Assembly (NCBI GenBank): GCA_036850595.1
Contig: CM072158.1
Coordinates: 10,803,422-10,867,421, forward strand
Origin: Rhyacichthys aspro
Taxonomy: Eukaryota > Chordata > Actinopteri > Gobiiformes > Rhyacichthyidae
DNA: 64,000 nt
Direction: 5' to 3'
Below, piece by piece: positions 38,327-53,000 of this stretch; the first letter of the stretch is position 1, and the number at the start of each line of letters is the position of its first letter. The position numbers were made by a program, and so were the translations under genes. The notes under the pieces were generated by a model, which saw nothing but the letters and a program-made list of their open reading frames with translations, was not told where the DNA came from and did not search any database.

Positions 38327-41300
38327 GATAGAGGTCACTGTGTGTTGTTTTAAAAAGTCACCGGTAGATGGCAGCACCTAACAAATTTCCAATTCATGGA
38401 CATTTAGAGGCAGTGCTTAGTTGAATTAGAAAAAGATAGGATTACATCAATAAAAGGATTGATGCTCTTCATCATTGTTTGCTATTTATACTACAGTTAT
38501 AACACTTTAAGTCTTTATTATGGAGTAAATGGAGTATTAAATCACATGTAGCTCCAAACAAAATATTTTCCCCCAGGAAAGGCTTTGTTGTGTTATGAGA
38601 AATACACTGCAGGAAGCCTTGTGAATGTAGAAGTATTATTTGCACAGTTCAGAACATACATACATCAAAGGTGAAGCACTGACTGCACACATATGTCTCC
38701 TCCTGAAGCAGTTTGAATTAGCACTCAAAAAACTGAATATGTTATTATTATAGGCTGCTGTTAAAGGGAAAAATGCCATGCCTCTGGCAACAGACAGTGC
38801 CTTTCACAACATGTTTACTGAAGACCCCTGAGAAAACTCAAGTACCAGTTAAAGTTCGCAGAAAAGGGTTAGGCAGCCGGCCCTGAACTTGAGCAGATTC
38901 TTGGACCGGGGAACATCCTGGGTGGAGACAATGATTGTTTCACTTTAATAAGCACTTCCTCGTTCTTCCTTTTCTTCGTGATCAGCTGTGACGAAGTAGA
39001 CACTGAGGTAATGAATGCACAATAAAGAAAATGTAAACAGCCACTGTACAGTTCCTAAACTTAATCCAGAGGAGAGATAAGCTCTGCAATAGTGACTCTG
39101 CAGATTCTTTCATAAAGCAGCTGAGCTTTCATTGAGCCACTATTACTACATTTTTCAATCACATATCTCAAGTCAAGGCAGAAAATGAAAATCTGATGTG
39201 TGCACTGCAGTCCAGTGTGTTTACATTTGTTTCTCTTTATGAAGTGGGCCTGTGACTGCTTTAACGAGATGCTACGTCAAAGTCAGAAAACCTTCGCAGT
39301 GGAAAATCCTTTCACAAGTATTTCCCATTGTTTGCAGCGCACATACCCACAGCTCATTAAAAGTTTACCAGATGCAGGAATGCAAGGTGAAGGTCAGTCC
39401 TTCAGTCAGTGGTGCGTGCAGGACAGAGGAGTTGGGCACAGCGCCTGGTACTTTTCACCGGCAGAGCTTGTGGATAAATGTGTCTCTTCTCCTAATAAGG
39501 TTCATTAAAGAGACGTGTAGTTGCTCTTATTTCAAATGAGCAGGCGGGGAGTCTCCTGTCCACTTTAGGTGTACAGGTGTTCAGCCAGGTGTGGGACAAG
39601 GAACGCAAAAACACACTTGGCTCGTAAAAACAGGACAAACTAGAGCACCTAATTGAAGGAAAGTGGTTGAAAGTAAATCATTGTACTACTGCTATGCCAT
39701 GCTTTGAGCTTTAACCACTATTATCTGCAGCATCGCCTCCAGAAAAGAGAAAAGCTAATTGAATGAGTGCAACAGTTTTCTACCGACATCAAAACCTGCA
39801 TCGTATATCATATCAGTAACAATTTCACCTTTGTTCTTTTAGATACCTGCGTCTTGCTATTAACATGTAGCAATCAGGGCACAAACAGCCTTCAAACAGA
39901 AGATAAACCCTGATTTTAACAGAAATACTTCAACTGATGCACTGATTTGGGCAAAGTGAACTAGTCTGAATTTGAATGGCCTGAATACCGAATCGGACCA
40001 GCTCCCAAAAACTGTAGAGATCCTCCACAGACTAATACCTCGAACTTTTGCTCTCAATTGTTGAAGAGCTGACACAGCACTATCTTATAAAAACTCCCTG
40101 TCCCGGCCTGCCACATCGCATTGGGTTTGCTCCAGGACACACTGTGGCTCACTGACTCCAAATATGAGTAAAAATCACACTCATTCACATCCATATAACA
40201 AACATGCAATAACAGCCATTATTTAGATTATTTTAGGGGTATATTATTGCATTTCGAATGAGACCGAAAGGTTTTAAAGAGAATTTATTGTGAGGAGTGT
40301 AATGCATTCACTGTATGCACTACACGAGACAGGGCTGATAAGACTTTGCACAACAACATAAAGAAGACACAAAAAGGCATATAATTTACATCTTTTATAA
40401 ATAAAGTCAGTGGATATGGAGTGGTTTATTTCACATTAAAAATACAGCTGCAGTGGCAATAGTGGTTTGTGCAGAACAGTGAACACTACTGCGTTAGATA
40501 TGTCGTGATCTGAGCGCTACTGGTCCCATCTACATCACTACAAACACATGATGATGAAAGTTTCATTGTATTGTATTGGATTTGGTCCAGTCACAAAAAA
40601 AACCCAAAAAAAACACACAAGATGAATGCACCTTTGGTCTGAGTCCACTTGTTTATCTTTTTCTACAGGGGTCCAAACTAAACAGTTGACTCTTGAGCAC
40701 ATAAATAAGCACCAGGAACCTCTCATGGGGAACAAGGACAAACCACATTTAGAGTGACTGACCTTTTCCGTGCTGTTCGTCATAATTACATAACGATTTA
40801 CCAACAGGTCTATCTCAAGCCTCTCTGGCATATTGCCTTTCCATGCCCGAAGAAGACGCAGCATGTTTTATGAATGTTATAGAGAAATGAAAAGGCCTTC
40901 TGAAGCTGGAGCGAAAGCAATATGTAATTTACAACAAATGGTAATAATAGACCAGGTTTTTCCTTTTGAGTGAGGCTTCAATTAGCCTCAAATACTTATG
41001 GATAAAAGCTTCATAAGACACTGCGATGGTGAAGAAGGTTTCCAGGAAAGAGTGTATTTGTAAACAAAATATAATTCATAAGTAGCTTTTGATTTAGTTT
41101 GAAATATTAATCATTAAACTACAGACTTTGTGACAGACTTGAACATTAGCAGCAGTAGCATCCTCCGTTAAAACCTCTCTGAGTTGGTCAGACACAAGCA
41201 GAAAATGCAGTATATACACAAAAAAAAATAAAACTTTAAAATACATTGAAACATATCATCTATAAACAAGCAAACAGATACAGTGGAACAGCTAAATCAG

Positions 41301-42169
41301 GCTAGACATCAACACTTTGTTTTGTGGTTGTCTTTGATGCGATTGTTTATGAAGATTGTGAACTTTTTTTTCAGTATTTGTTTTTCTTTAGATAGATTTG
41401 AGGGTCAGAAATGATAGAATAATAGAGAAATATTTCAATTAGATTAAGACTTTTTGATTGTTGGTCATAATCAAAAGTGAAAATCCTATATCTGTATCAA
41501 ATGCACAAGGATTCCCAGATTCTCTGTTACGGTAAGTGTGAGAAACTACTGCCTGAAGCTACTATTAACTCAATGGAGAGTGTTTAACTGAGCGAAGGAG
41601 CCAACTGTGTTTGTGTCTGAATGACAGCTCGATGTGAGGAGGGTCATCTCTGTCATAATATCACATTACTCACTGGACCTGGGTGTGCCTGGCTTTATGT
41701 CTCACGTCTAACAATCTCCCTCTCAGATTTCCACCTCTTTGAGCTGTCCCTCCGGGTGTGAGCCCTGTCTGCTTTACAGATTCAGCTAAAAAGCTTCAGT
41801 TTGACAAAAAAAAAGGCCTATAAAAGACACATGATCTTCTTCTTAAGGTAAGACTTTTACGGGTCTGGAAAGTGTGGTCTTTGGAGATGAATGTACCTGA
41901 GTGGAGTCTTGATGTGTTAAAGAGCTTCAGCTTCTTTGTTTTTGAAACCATAAAGTTTGAGTTACAGAGGAAGCAGTGAACGTTGTTTTGTTAAACGGGA
42001 AAAGACGATGAAGGTGAGGAGTTTAAGGGGCCCCCAGTGTAAAGTAAGGTGAAAAGAAGAAGGTTGATTTTGTCTCCCAGCCAAAGTGGGGGATACAGGG
42101 TTGTGGTAAAGTTCATCTCCACATGGTTAAATGTCTTAATGGGCGTCTGAAATGTGTAAAAAAAAGTCT
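38327..42169. other. Spacer between convergent lim2 and tinagl1
   Basis: No gene was recognised and no conserved exon was found on either strand. Minus-strand AATAAA hexamers at 40425-40430 and 40284-40289 lie about 1.75-1.9 kb past the tinagl1 stop and could end a long 3' UTR. Confidence 0.5.
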
Positions 42170-45100
42170 TTATATGCGATGGTGATGGTGGTGGTGATGG
42201 TTGTGCATGTCCTCCATTGTAATCCTGCCCCATACGCCAATTACAAAAGTCTCGATTTCACACTCGTTGTCTCCTCGAGCAATGCGGAAGTAGCCGTTCT
42301 CACCCCAGTTCTTTCCCCAAGAGTTGGCAGCAATCTAGGGAGACAATGAACATCGTGATCACAAATTCACCAACTGGTTCAGTGATAGATTTGAAGACAC
42401 TGAGTAAGATTATTTTAAATTATTTACTATTTTATGTGATGGCATGTACTGTACAAACAAAATCAAAGGACAGCAAAATTATCTTACCCAATACTTTTGA
42501 GATGTGCCATCAAAATTTCTTTCCTCTCCCCACCTGAGAATAACACAGCAACAAGGTTATGACTATGCAAAACAGGAAAGAAACATAAGCCGTCAATATC
42601 AAATCAGCCGCGTGAGTCACGTCCCTATTTTTAAACTTCAGAGGATTTACACTGAATACGATTTCAGTAAACAATCCAGGAATCTGTTCACCTTGGACAC
42701 GGCGGCGTTGTTGAGAGAGAAAAGCAGGAAGGGGCGTGAGGAGTGCTCAAGAGCGGAGAAAATCTTTCATCAGCATCCTGAAAACATATTATTTATGGCT
42801 GGACAACACCTAGCTGCACTTGTACATCATTCCACTCCAAAGAACACGGAATTCCCCTTTTCCTGTACCGTTTCCGTTCTCCGACGTGAAACAGGAAGCA
42901 GGGAGGAGGTCCCAGGGAAGTGAACGTCACTTCAATCTTGTCAATATCCAGCAGCCAGACATGGACTTTGTAAAAGGAGACAGATCTGTGCCCTTTACCC
43001 TCTCTTTATTCTTGGCAAATGCCCATAAATTCCCAACATGCTTTGCCCTTTGTCTTAGCTCCACAGCTGCCAACTTTTACATGCCTAACTTTTTCCTTTT
43101 TTTTTTCTTGTGATGATCAAAACAGTCTCCCAAAGGCAATTCCCATCCTGTTTTAAACCCTCGTCCCTTTTGTTTCCCAGGAGACTTCTGGTGCTCGATC
43201 TCTTGTTATCTTTTATAAGAGAAAGGAATGCTGGGAAAATCGTGTGCCTGGTTTCAGACTGTACCAAGTCAGAAGGCCGCTGCCACAACACAGGCAGACA
43301 GAGCCAAGCTTCTATCAGCAAGGGGCTTTATTAGAGTCAGACATTGTACGATACAAAATAAACAGCTGTGTAAACAACTGATGCCAACTTCAGTCTGGAG
43401 AGTCGAACATTTTCATCGTGGTCATAAACACTTGAGATGAGTTTTAGCCAAGGACAGAGACACCTGTGATCCTATGCGTGCCTGCTTTTTTCGTATTTAT
43501 CGCTATGGACTGATCCAGACAGAATCGGACCACTGCTCATCTCTTATCTGTCCTCCAATCGCTGCACTTGCCGGCTGCTGGACAATGACCGTGGCGCTGT
43601 AGGCCTGCGTGCCCCACCCCTGACCTCTGCTCCGGGCCGACTGATCCCACGTCTCTGTCCGGTGCGCTTCGGATCAGCACGCCAGACAATTCTCTTTCCA
43701 CCACACTGGGCTTCAATACTGTTTTAACAAACTTTCCCAGGCCGCGGGCTTAAAGGAACACACCGCTGTGGGATTTAGACTGTGTAAACACACTGATACT
43801 CGTGGTTGGCAGGTTGGAGCTCAAAACACCAGCCTATATCCACCCGTTCCCAATGTGGAAGCCCCATAGCATCAACAGAAGAGGCTACACCCAGCTAAAA
43901 AAACTGGGAATTCTGTTTATCTATTTAGCACTAAGCATTCATTCGATTTTTATGGACATACCTATGACATCAGTGCAAACTGTTTTACATGAATACATTT
44001 CTGAGTATAGACAGCTATGACGTGTTCGTTTGAACAAGTTAAGTACAGGTTTGTGAATAAAAGTTGGAGTGTTTATGTCCAACAGGCCCCTACACGCCTC
44101 GTTATCATCAAATGAATACCATCAAACATATACATCTGAGACACACATACAAAAACATAGCAGCGGCAAAAAAGGCAGTGTTTTGTCTTGATCAGTGGCC
44201 AACCAGATAAAAGCACTTAGTCATAGCACCAAGGAGTTTCCTAATGTCTCATTTTTCTCTGGGACAAGCTAAGGCATTATATGTGCTTTTTTATTGAAGA
44301 ACTCAAGCAGACAGGCCTTGACAGAGTGCGAGATTCTGGTGTAAAAAAGGAAAAAATGTTTGTCCAAAGGTTGAAAATGTTTCTTCTGGTCCTTCTGCAA
44401 AACTCTAAACAGAGTTGACTGGAATATACTTAAAATAATAACTGAAAAGAGACTTTCTGGCTTCAGAAAACGGGGAATTTGACTAAAGTAATGAACAAGG
44501 CGTTTACAGGTGAGATAAAAAGGAGGGAAAGGGAGGGGGCAGGGTCTCCAGGTGTGTCAGACGTCTGCCCGACTGCATATTTGTGGTTGTTGTGGTTGGT
44601 AGAGGAGGAGGACAGGGGAAGTGGGGGTATGTCTGGGCCGACTGAGAAGCGGAGACAAGGTGTGTCTCCAAAAACAATTGATGGAGGAGGAAAGCTTATT
44701 CATGTAGTTGGTCGTGACAGTGCAAGTGTTTGGTCAAAGTCAAGCTGACACAATGATTGCCTGATTCATAATAAACACTGATGTGATGGAGCAACATTAG
44801 CACATGAATAACCCTGCAGTAATAAGTGCTTTGAGAGACTTTCATTGTGAAATAACACTTTACAGCTGAAACTATCTGAAATGAGTCTCAAAGCCTTAAT
44901 CATATAGAAGTTTTCTGTATCCAACTCACCCAAGGATCCTGACTGAATGTGTGCCGTGTTTGCGGTAGTGAGGCGGTTTGGTGAAGCTGACGTCGGTGTG
45001 TTTGTAGATCCCACTCTTGTAAACAAAGAAATCATCATGGACCTCCATAATAGCTGCAAGAACACACAAGTCAAAAGAATTAGTATTTGAGAAGTTACAC

Positions 45101-46989
45101 GTAAATGCTGTTTGAATGTGGTTACTCTTGTGTTCAATAAATCTCAATTCTGCTTCAGGCTTCAGGTTTTGTGAGCACTGGTTTAGTGGAATAAATTAAA
45201 CATCAGGTTCTTATTTTTTATGAGGAGCTACTTGAATACAAGACATTGGACTTTCCTCTAAACCAGGACAAAACACAATGCAAATATTCATACACAAACG
45301 TCACGCTTTGTCAAAAAGGAACTTGACATCATGCCAATGGGTCTTTCTGGACAGCTTAACAATAAAACAAGAGGTAGCACAGGCTCAGAGAGCACACACA
45401 CACACACGACTGCTGCTTGCTAAGTGTACTTGACAATGGTCCAGATGGACACCAGACAATGAGGCAGGCAGTAAAGGAAAGTTAGTTTGACCTTTTACTG
45501 ACATGGTGGGCCATCGTTTCTGACCAGGTGTCTCAAGTCAAAGTTTAAAATGCGGCCAAAACTATCAGAAAGACTAAGGTCAAACATGACATCAGGGGTC
45601 AGAAATGCAACACAAGCCCCAAAGTTACATACTTTAAATGTTTGCTCACGTATCCCTGAGGGAACAGTGTTGTTTAGACTAATGTTTAAGGAGACATACA
45701 CGGGCACAGATCATCTTACCTTGCACAGGGCCATTATCCATAATCTCCTTCATAATCTCCTTTTCCTAGGAGACAAGATAGACAGAGGGATTTATTGTAA
45801 GGGCAAAAGATCATTACATGTCAGTGAGATGGAGAGGAGTAACACAGCCTCTGAAGATGTTAAAAGTCAGATAATAAGATTGGAGGCCCCCTGGTTTTAA
45901 TGCCTGACTTATTGACTTCACAGGCCATTGGGAGACACAAATAACACGCTGTACCGATTGTGAGGAGCATTAGCGTTAGTGTCAGTTAGCGCTGATGGAT
46001 GCTGCCTGAAAACACGTCAGCAACAGCTTATTGATTTGTTTGTGATGCAAATTAGACATTTTTGGAAATAAATTCAAATTAACCTGCATAATACTATATT
46101 GAGTGTTTTCTTTTATGTTTTTTCAGTCACAACAGGAAATGCTCTTTCTATTCCCAGATTTACAGGCATAGTGCAGTGTATCAAACTGTAAACAACATAA
46201 TCCTATTTCTAGATATTTGATATATATTGACTTGAAGATTTTGTTTCTATACAAGATGTAACCGGTAAATTGGTTTAATTCACACACTGGCAAACATATT
46301 TTCAAAAACAACTGCCCCCAGTCTAACATTTTATAGTATTGTATTTCAATCTGGCCTCTCAGTAAAAGTACAGTAACTCCTGAACTTCATGGATGCTTTG
46401 TAGCAGAATAAACACCTACATTCCCATGTTCATTGAAAGGAAAGGGTAAAGTGCAAAAAGACGTACACGAGGGGGATTATGAATACAGTAACACTATAGT
46501 ATTTAAAGAAACAAGTGGTGCGTGTGGTGTTGCTTACATTAGACGAGAGCCTGTACGGTGGCGTCGACTGGTAGATGTCGTTGTGGTAGTTGTGTGTGTT
46601 GGGGCAGCGCTGCGTGGCCTGTCTCTTGCCTCGTCCCACAGAGCGGCTCTGCATCATACAGCGGCTCACCTCAGCAGGGGTCTGCTGCGGTGGGCTGTAC
46701 GGGTAGCAGTCTTCAGTCACCACTCTATCAAACAGGATGAGAAGAAATGAATCATCAAATAACCAAAAACTGAAGCAGTTGTTTGTTTGTTGGAATAAAG
46801 GGGGGGGGTGTACCCTCTGCGGCGGAGGTACCACCAGGCTCCGTCGATGCGTCCCCCTGCACAACCCCCCTGGTTACGCGTGTCACAGGAAATAAGGTTT
46901 TGTGGGGAAAGCTGAGGTGTCATGTGGCCCATGGACTGGATGGAAATTCGATCTGAAGCCACAGCTGATAAAAAACAAAAACATTATTT

Positions 46990-47085
<96 letters not shown>

Positions 47086-50000
47086 ATATATATATTTATT
47101 AAATTTGTTGTTTAGAGTTTAATTTTCTTTTTTGGAAATTTTACAAGGTAAGAAATATTTTTCGTTATGTTGAAATCAACATTGAACTATAATAACGTAT
47201 ACTTAAATAAATATTAAGTTGTCATATCACATGCTCTATTTGTTCTATAAAAGGTTGTAAGGTTCAGCTAAAATATTTTTGTCAGCACATATTACTGCAT
47301 TAAATGTGTGTGGATTATGTTGTATTTATATCAAATATAATGACTGATTTAAACATGCAGCTATAGTTTTATCCCAAAATGTCCTATTAAAGAGACACCT
47401 TTCTTTCAATTTTTCATTTAACCGCCCCAACAGTTTAAGCTACAACTTTTTTACATTATTATTATTTAGGGTCACTACCTGCTGTGGAGAAAGCCCAGGA
47501 TGCTGCACAGTTGCCTTGGTCCAGTGGCTCATGAATCTTTCCAGGCCATTTCTCAATTGAATTGAAGTAAAGAGGCAGTTGGCCATTCTGAGGATCCATG
47601 TTCATCTGGGGGACAGACAATAATACCTCCATTAGTATTCATCTGTAGCTGAATAAGATATTTTTGTTTGACACACTGTTTAAGCATATCTAACATTTAG
47701 ATGTGTTATTGTTAAATTTCAATGAGGAACACTGTGTAATCAATGGCAAACAACAAACGACTCAATTATTTTCTTTATGCAACAGGTTTGGATCATTGGC
47801 AGATTGCATAAGTCTGTTAATCAACCCTTGTGCAGAAAGGGCTTATTCATTGGCAATTAGGACCATTTGGCCTTCTGTCAATCTCTGAGGCAGTGGAATT
47901 GACAGTGACCTTTGATCCCAGAGATCTTCATAGCTGCTACCATTTTTGGACCCTTACATCCCACATGGGAAGAATCAGTCTGTTATTTAAATTAGAAATA
48001 TCCGTGAGAAGATAAATCCTGATTACGATACGGCTCACATGACTCCCGAAATGCCAAACATACTCCGTCTATTAATCTCTCCTTAAGGTTGGGTGAGCTC
48101 CAAATCTCTCAGCTATGTGTGATAACATAGCGCACGCTTCTGTAAAACTGACGTCCACCTCTTGAAGTACGCAGAGGGCAGACGGACAGCTGATATCTGA
48201 CAAAGGAATGCGCTGCTGGTCTGAGATGTGAAAGGTCAAAGTCACCTTTAGGACGCAACCTGAAGGCACAGTAAAGCGAACTACAAAACACAGGGAGCGT
48301 GTGAATGTGTAATGAATTCATCTAATTTTCTGTCATTTGAACAGAGGTGTGGAGGACGGAGATTTATGAATGGGCTGAGATGTAGTTCCTGGCACAGGCA
48401 GGGACTTGCAGAAGGCGGAAACGGGAGAGGGAGGTCTGAGACGCAGGGTGGAAGGAGCCGAGGAATGCCGAGAGTTAAAGGAGGATGTGTGGACGGATGG
48501 TCGACGGGAGAGATGGTGGAGCAGACAGCGGGGAGGCTGCTCTTTAGGCCTGCCACCATCCCCTCTATCTTCTGTCTGCTGTTTTGGGTCTGTCTTATGT
48601 AATCTGTCTGGGCTCAATGTAAACAGAGACTGCATGGATCACAGTGGACTGAGGTCCCAGACAGAGAGGCAGTCACCTGCTTACGAGGCACCATAATTAA
48701 GTGAAAAATGTTAGCTATTGTATTAGGTTTTTAACCCGCATAACAGTGCAGCATTTGCCAAAGGATAAGGGAGCTAATAAAGACATGCAAAGTCACAACA
48801 TGACTGTAACAATATTGAGCATTCTCACATGCTACATGACCTTTTTAATCAACACTAATGTAATCTCATATGATGTATGAAGATGCACCATGAAAATGAT
48901 CTAGGTGGAGATTTAGAATTAGAGTTATGGATATTAATATCAATTTCTGTGACCAAATATCTTATATTTATCTAATTACATATTTGTATTTACAGTATTC
49001 TTAGTTTGTTAGATGGTGGCTCAAATGAAAATGGCTGATGTTCTAAAAGAAAAAAGATCAGCGAAAGTAAAGTCAGTTTATCCAACACTTTATGAAAAAC
49101 TGCAGCTTTCAATTACTTACTAATACTCTAAAAAAGGGAGAAAACGCTCTCTGACCTGACTCAAGCAATGCCTTCTGTCCACACAAGTAATATGTTTTGT
49201 GGCTTGATAACCCTACAGCAGATTGCACTTTCAGTATGTGTGGTATGTAATGTATCTGAGAAATGACAAATTTCCACAGTTGTTGAGATATCTCTGACTG
49301 TAATGGTGATGCTGCAGAGGAATGTGATTAAGGGGGTTCCCTGACTGGAAATCCCTGAGTTGATGTGCACTGGGAGTCTTTATTGCAGCTGGAATTATAT
49401 CCACAAATCTTTCATCTAAAGTACATGTACAATACCTGGATCTCGTTCATGCTTAGGATTGTCCTGGAGGGCCTCTGTGTGCCTAGTCGGTAGCGGATGC
49501 CCTCATCCAGCGTCATGCCATAAAACTGACTGTAGTTAGCAGCCTTCCACCTGAAAGAACACAACAGTAAGATCAGGAACAATGTGTGCTATAGATGTTA
49601 TCTAACACCATTAAAAGTGCACTTGGTTGTGTGCCTTGTACCCATAGTTTCCTCTGTTTACAGCATGGATCACGTCCGCCTCTATCAAACAGGCATTCTG
49701 CTCACACTCCCAGCGCCCAGAAGAACCACACGTACTGCAAAAGAAAGACACAGAAAAAACAGAACATTTAATAGCACTTTTGATTTGCTGCTGAAAATAT
49801 CTTTAGGCATTGACGCAAAACTTGATGTAGCTACTGTTAAATGAAATAGACAATTACAAACATGCAGATGCTCGGATGATTTCCAAAGCTAAATATGAGG
49901 AAAGTGGGCAGCCAAAAATGACTGGATGAAGACAGAATGAGGGGGAGATAAAGAGGATACAGGCCACATGAAGCCTTTTAAGGCAGCAGCACACAGGTCC

Positions 50001-53000
50001 ATTTTTAGCCAAGAGAAAGCAGAAGGAATACAGAAGTCAAGACGATGACAAAGTAGATAAGAGAGCCGGATATTAACAATGACATTTACTTGTTTACACT
50101 GGAAATGCTTAAAAATAGTGTTTAGTGATGTATGTGTCTCGATAGCTGACGAGTGGATGACATAAGACATGTGATTTGTTCATTTAGCAGATGAGTACAG
50201 TCCAGTAAAGTACATGATGGATACTGATGTTGAATGTACAGCTTAAGGATAAACATCACTACAACTATGAATGTTTTCTGACAACTAATTGCTACATGTT
50301 ACTGAGAAACACCTGTCCCGACAAACTCTGTTACATTATTGTACTGCTGACATATTTTCCCTTTCAAACATGCTGAAGAGGGTCAATTGGTGCACACAGG
50401 GCTAAATTCCCCTTCAGTCACACTAAATCCACTGCGTGTGTACCGTGTGTATGTTTGCACACAAAACTTCCCTGTGACTCCTGCAGCAGCGTCCCACAGA
50501 GGGCTAGCCTGTTGGAAGTGCAAGGGATAGACAGTGACCTTTAACCTCTACCTCCCATCAGAAGGTCGCAGGCATGCAAGCAGCAAAGCGCCACCGGGTC
50601 AGAAAGCGTGATAAATTAACACAAGAGCAGGCGTAATGACAGACTCACAGAGGCACACGGACAAAGTGTGACCAGAGATATGAGTAATGAGGCCTATGTG
50701 GACAACAGAAGGCCATATTTTACATTCCAGGTCATGCTTAATAATTTGAATGACTTCACCTCTGAGGCTTTACATGGGGATTCGCTCTTATATAACATAC
50801 AGAATCACATTCTCTCACGAGGCAACAGATGTTTGTGTCTTTAAAAACATACCCTGTGACTGTCCCTATCGTTTAAACAGCAAGTGAAAATCTGTCCAGC
50901 AGAGATAGTCACTTCTCTCTGTTTCTTTCAATAGATGCTGTTGTTCATGCATTTTTATGGACTATAAAGTGGTAATGTCCCATCACCTACTTCTGTCTGA
51001 CATCACAAATCCATCCACAACTGTAGTATCCCTCTGTAGATTCAACTTGTTCCATGCCTAAGTACTTTATGCTCAGTTACTTTGTGCTGTGCTCTGCCAC
51101 ACAGATATTACAAACAAACTGTTAAACTAATTATGAAAGCAAAAGAGATCATTTTGTAATATTTAACACGGCGCTATCACTTTTTTGCAGCACTATCTGT
51201 TGACCAGTCAGGATTTGTCGGAAGGGCAGATAGTGTGCGGGGGCTTAGGTCTTGTTAATGAGAGGAAAAGAGGGAGAGGTGTCTGTATCAAAGCGGAAGC
51301 CCTGCCAGACTGTACAGCGACGGGAGGATGACCATTTGGGAAATTATAAAGAGTAGGAGTGCAAAGGGGAGTGTGCATGTTTCCCTTTGGGCTAATGGCA
51401 GGGTGCAATTTTTCAAGTGTCCATGTGTACTGCTTTAGCAAGTCTGTGTAGGAGGGCATGTGCATAAGACCTCTTTGTTGGACAGTCAGAAAGGGAGTTT
51501 GCATGTAGACTCGCTTTTTTATGTATTGACCTGAAACTATCTTAACAAGTCTATCCTCACGTACTTGAGTAAAACAGCAGCAGGCGTCCTGCAATTCATC
51601 AAATCTAAATGAGAGCCATTTCCACTCTCACTTATCTGTGTAACCATCAGGCCATTTCACTCAAATCTAATTGAGCTGTCTTCATAAGTCTCAAACCATT
51701 AGTTTGACACAGGGCAGCTACTGCAGTCAGACATGTGCAACATGTAAAGATGGAAAGATCTGTGGGTCAGCGATGTTTAGTGTAGACATGCCCTGGCAAA
51801 CAGCCACAGCCTGCTCCTGTTTTTAAAAATCAATATAATGTACATCTACAAATGGACACTAAACCAACATTGTTGACCACTTAAACTCTCACAGACACCA
51901 ACTTAATCACACAGAAGTGAGAAACCACAGTCGAGGACAGGTGAGGAATGTAATTCTGGAGTCTTCACTCGTTTAACTATCTTCCTCTGCTCCTTTTTAA
52001 ACGCCCACAACAGGAAGACAACAGACAACAGGAGTTTTTACTTTCATCATATTATTGACATGTATAATATGAAAAGAGATGAAGTCCTAAAAGTTTTTGG
52101 ATTTTACTTATGTTAATTGATGTATAGCCTACTGTAAATAGCACAGCTTTTTGTCAAAATGGGACTCAGAAGCTACTACAAGACAGATACGTTCATTCTC
52201 TTCAGAAGCTCAAGAGATAATGTGTATCTATTGCGTTCATGTTTGACAAGTTTCTCAGTAGGGGAGATGTTGGAGAAGTTGGCAGACATGCTATTGTTAC
52301 AGGGCAAAGCAATTTAGTTGTAGGCATGTTGTATAAGCCGGACAGATGACTGCTATGTCTGCAGACTGAAGAGCTGTAACAAAAACTAGTTACTGTTAAT
52401 GTTAAAAACCTCTGCAAACACTGTCAAAACCCAAAGATCCATTTTGAGGTATAAAATGTAGACAATGTGCATCCTGAAATAATATAAGTGTTTAAATGAA
52501 GAGGGAAATCAGTTATTTGGACTTTTATTTGCTTGTGGGAACTTTTAAGGTTTTATGAGCGTTAAGAGAAATAGAGGATAAAGAAAGATGGGTTTACCTA
52601 CCATAAATTGCAGTTCTCTTTGTATGTTTGCCCTGTAAAGAACCTGTGTCCATTTCTTTCACAGGTGCCTGAGGAGACAGAAAAAAAACGTAATATATTT
52701 GATGTGTGGCATTAACATTAGCTCCCTGTGTGTTTGAAAGAGTAGGTCTGAGTGTGAGTGTACACACAAAATATGTGAGGTCTAAGAAGCTCTGAGCTCC
52801 AGTAATCCACGGCAGGAATGTGGCGTTAGATTCTTTCTTGCCTTCCCAGGCTTCCTGGGCCCGAGTCATGCTTTAACTAGCTTATACTCACCTTTATCTA
52901 ATGAGAAGAGCAAAACTGCAGTCCAGCCAATATATCAATAATTAAACATGAAAAAATGTGTACCACCTCCTGTTTGTAGATAAAGTCCAGTCAGTTCAGG

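Noticed and set aside
43480..43700. GC-rich patch in a tinagl1 intron that might be a nested exon
   Set aside because: Short frames only, no convincing acceptor/donor pair and no recognisable domain.
46902..47122. Open frames ending in long Ile-Tyr runs
   Set aside because: Pure translation of the (TA)n microsatellite.
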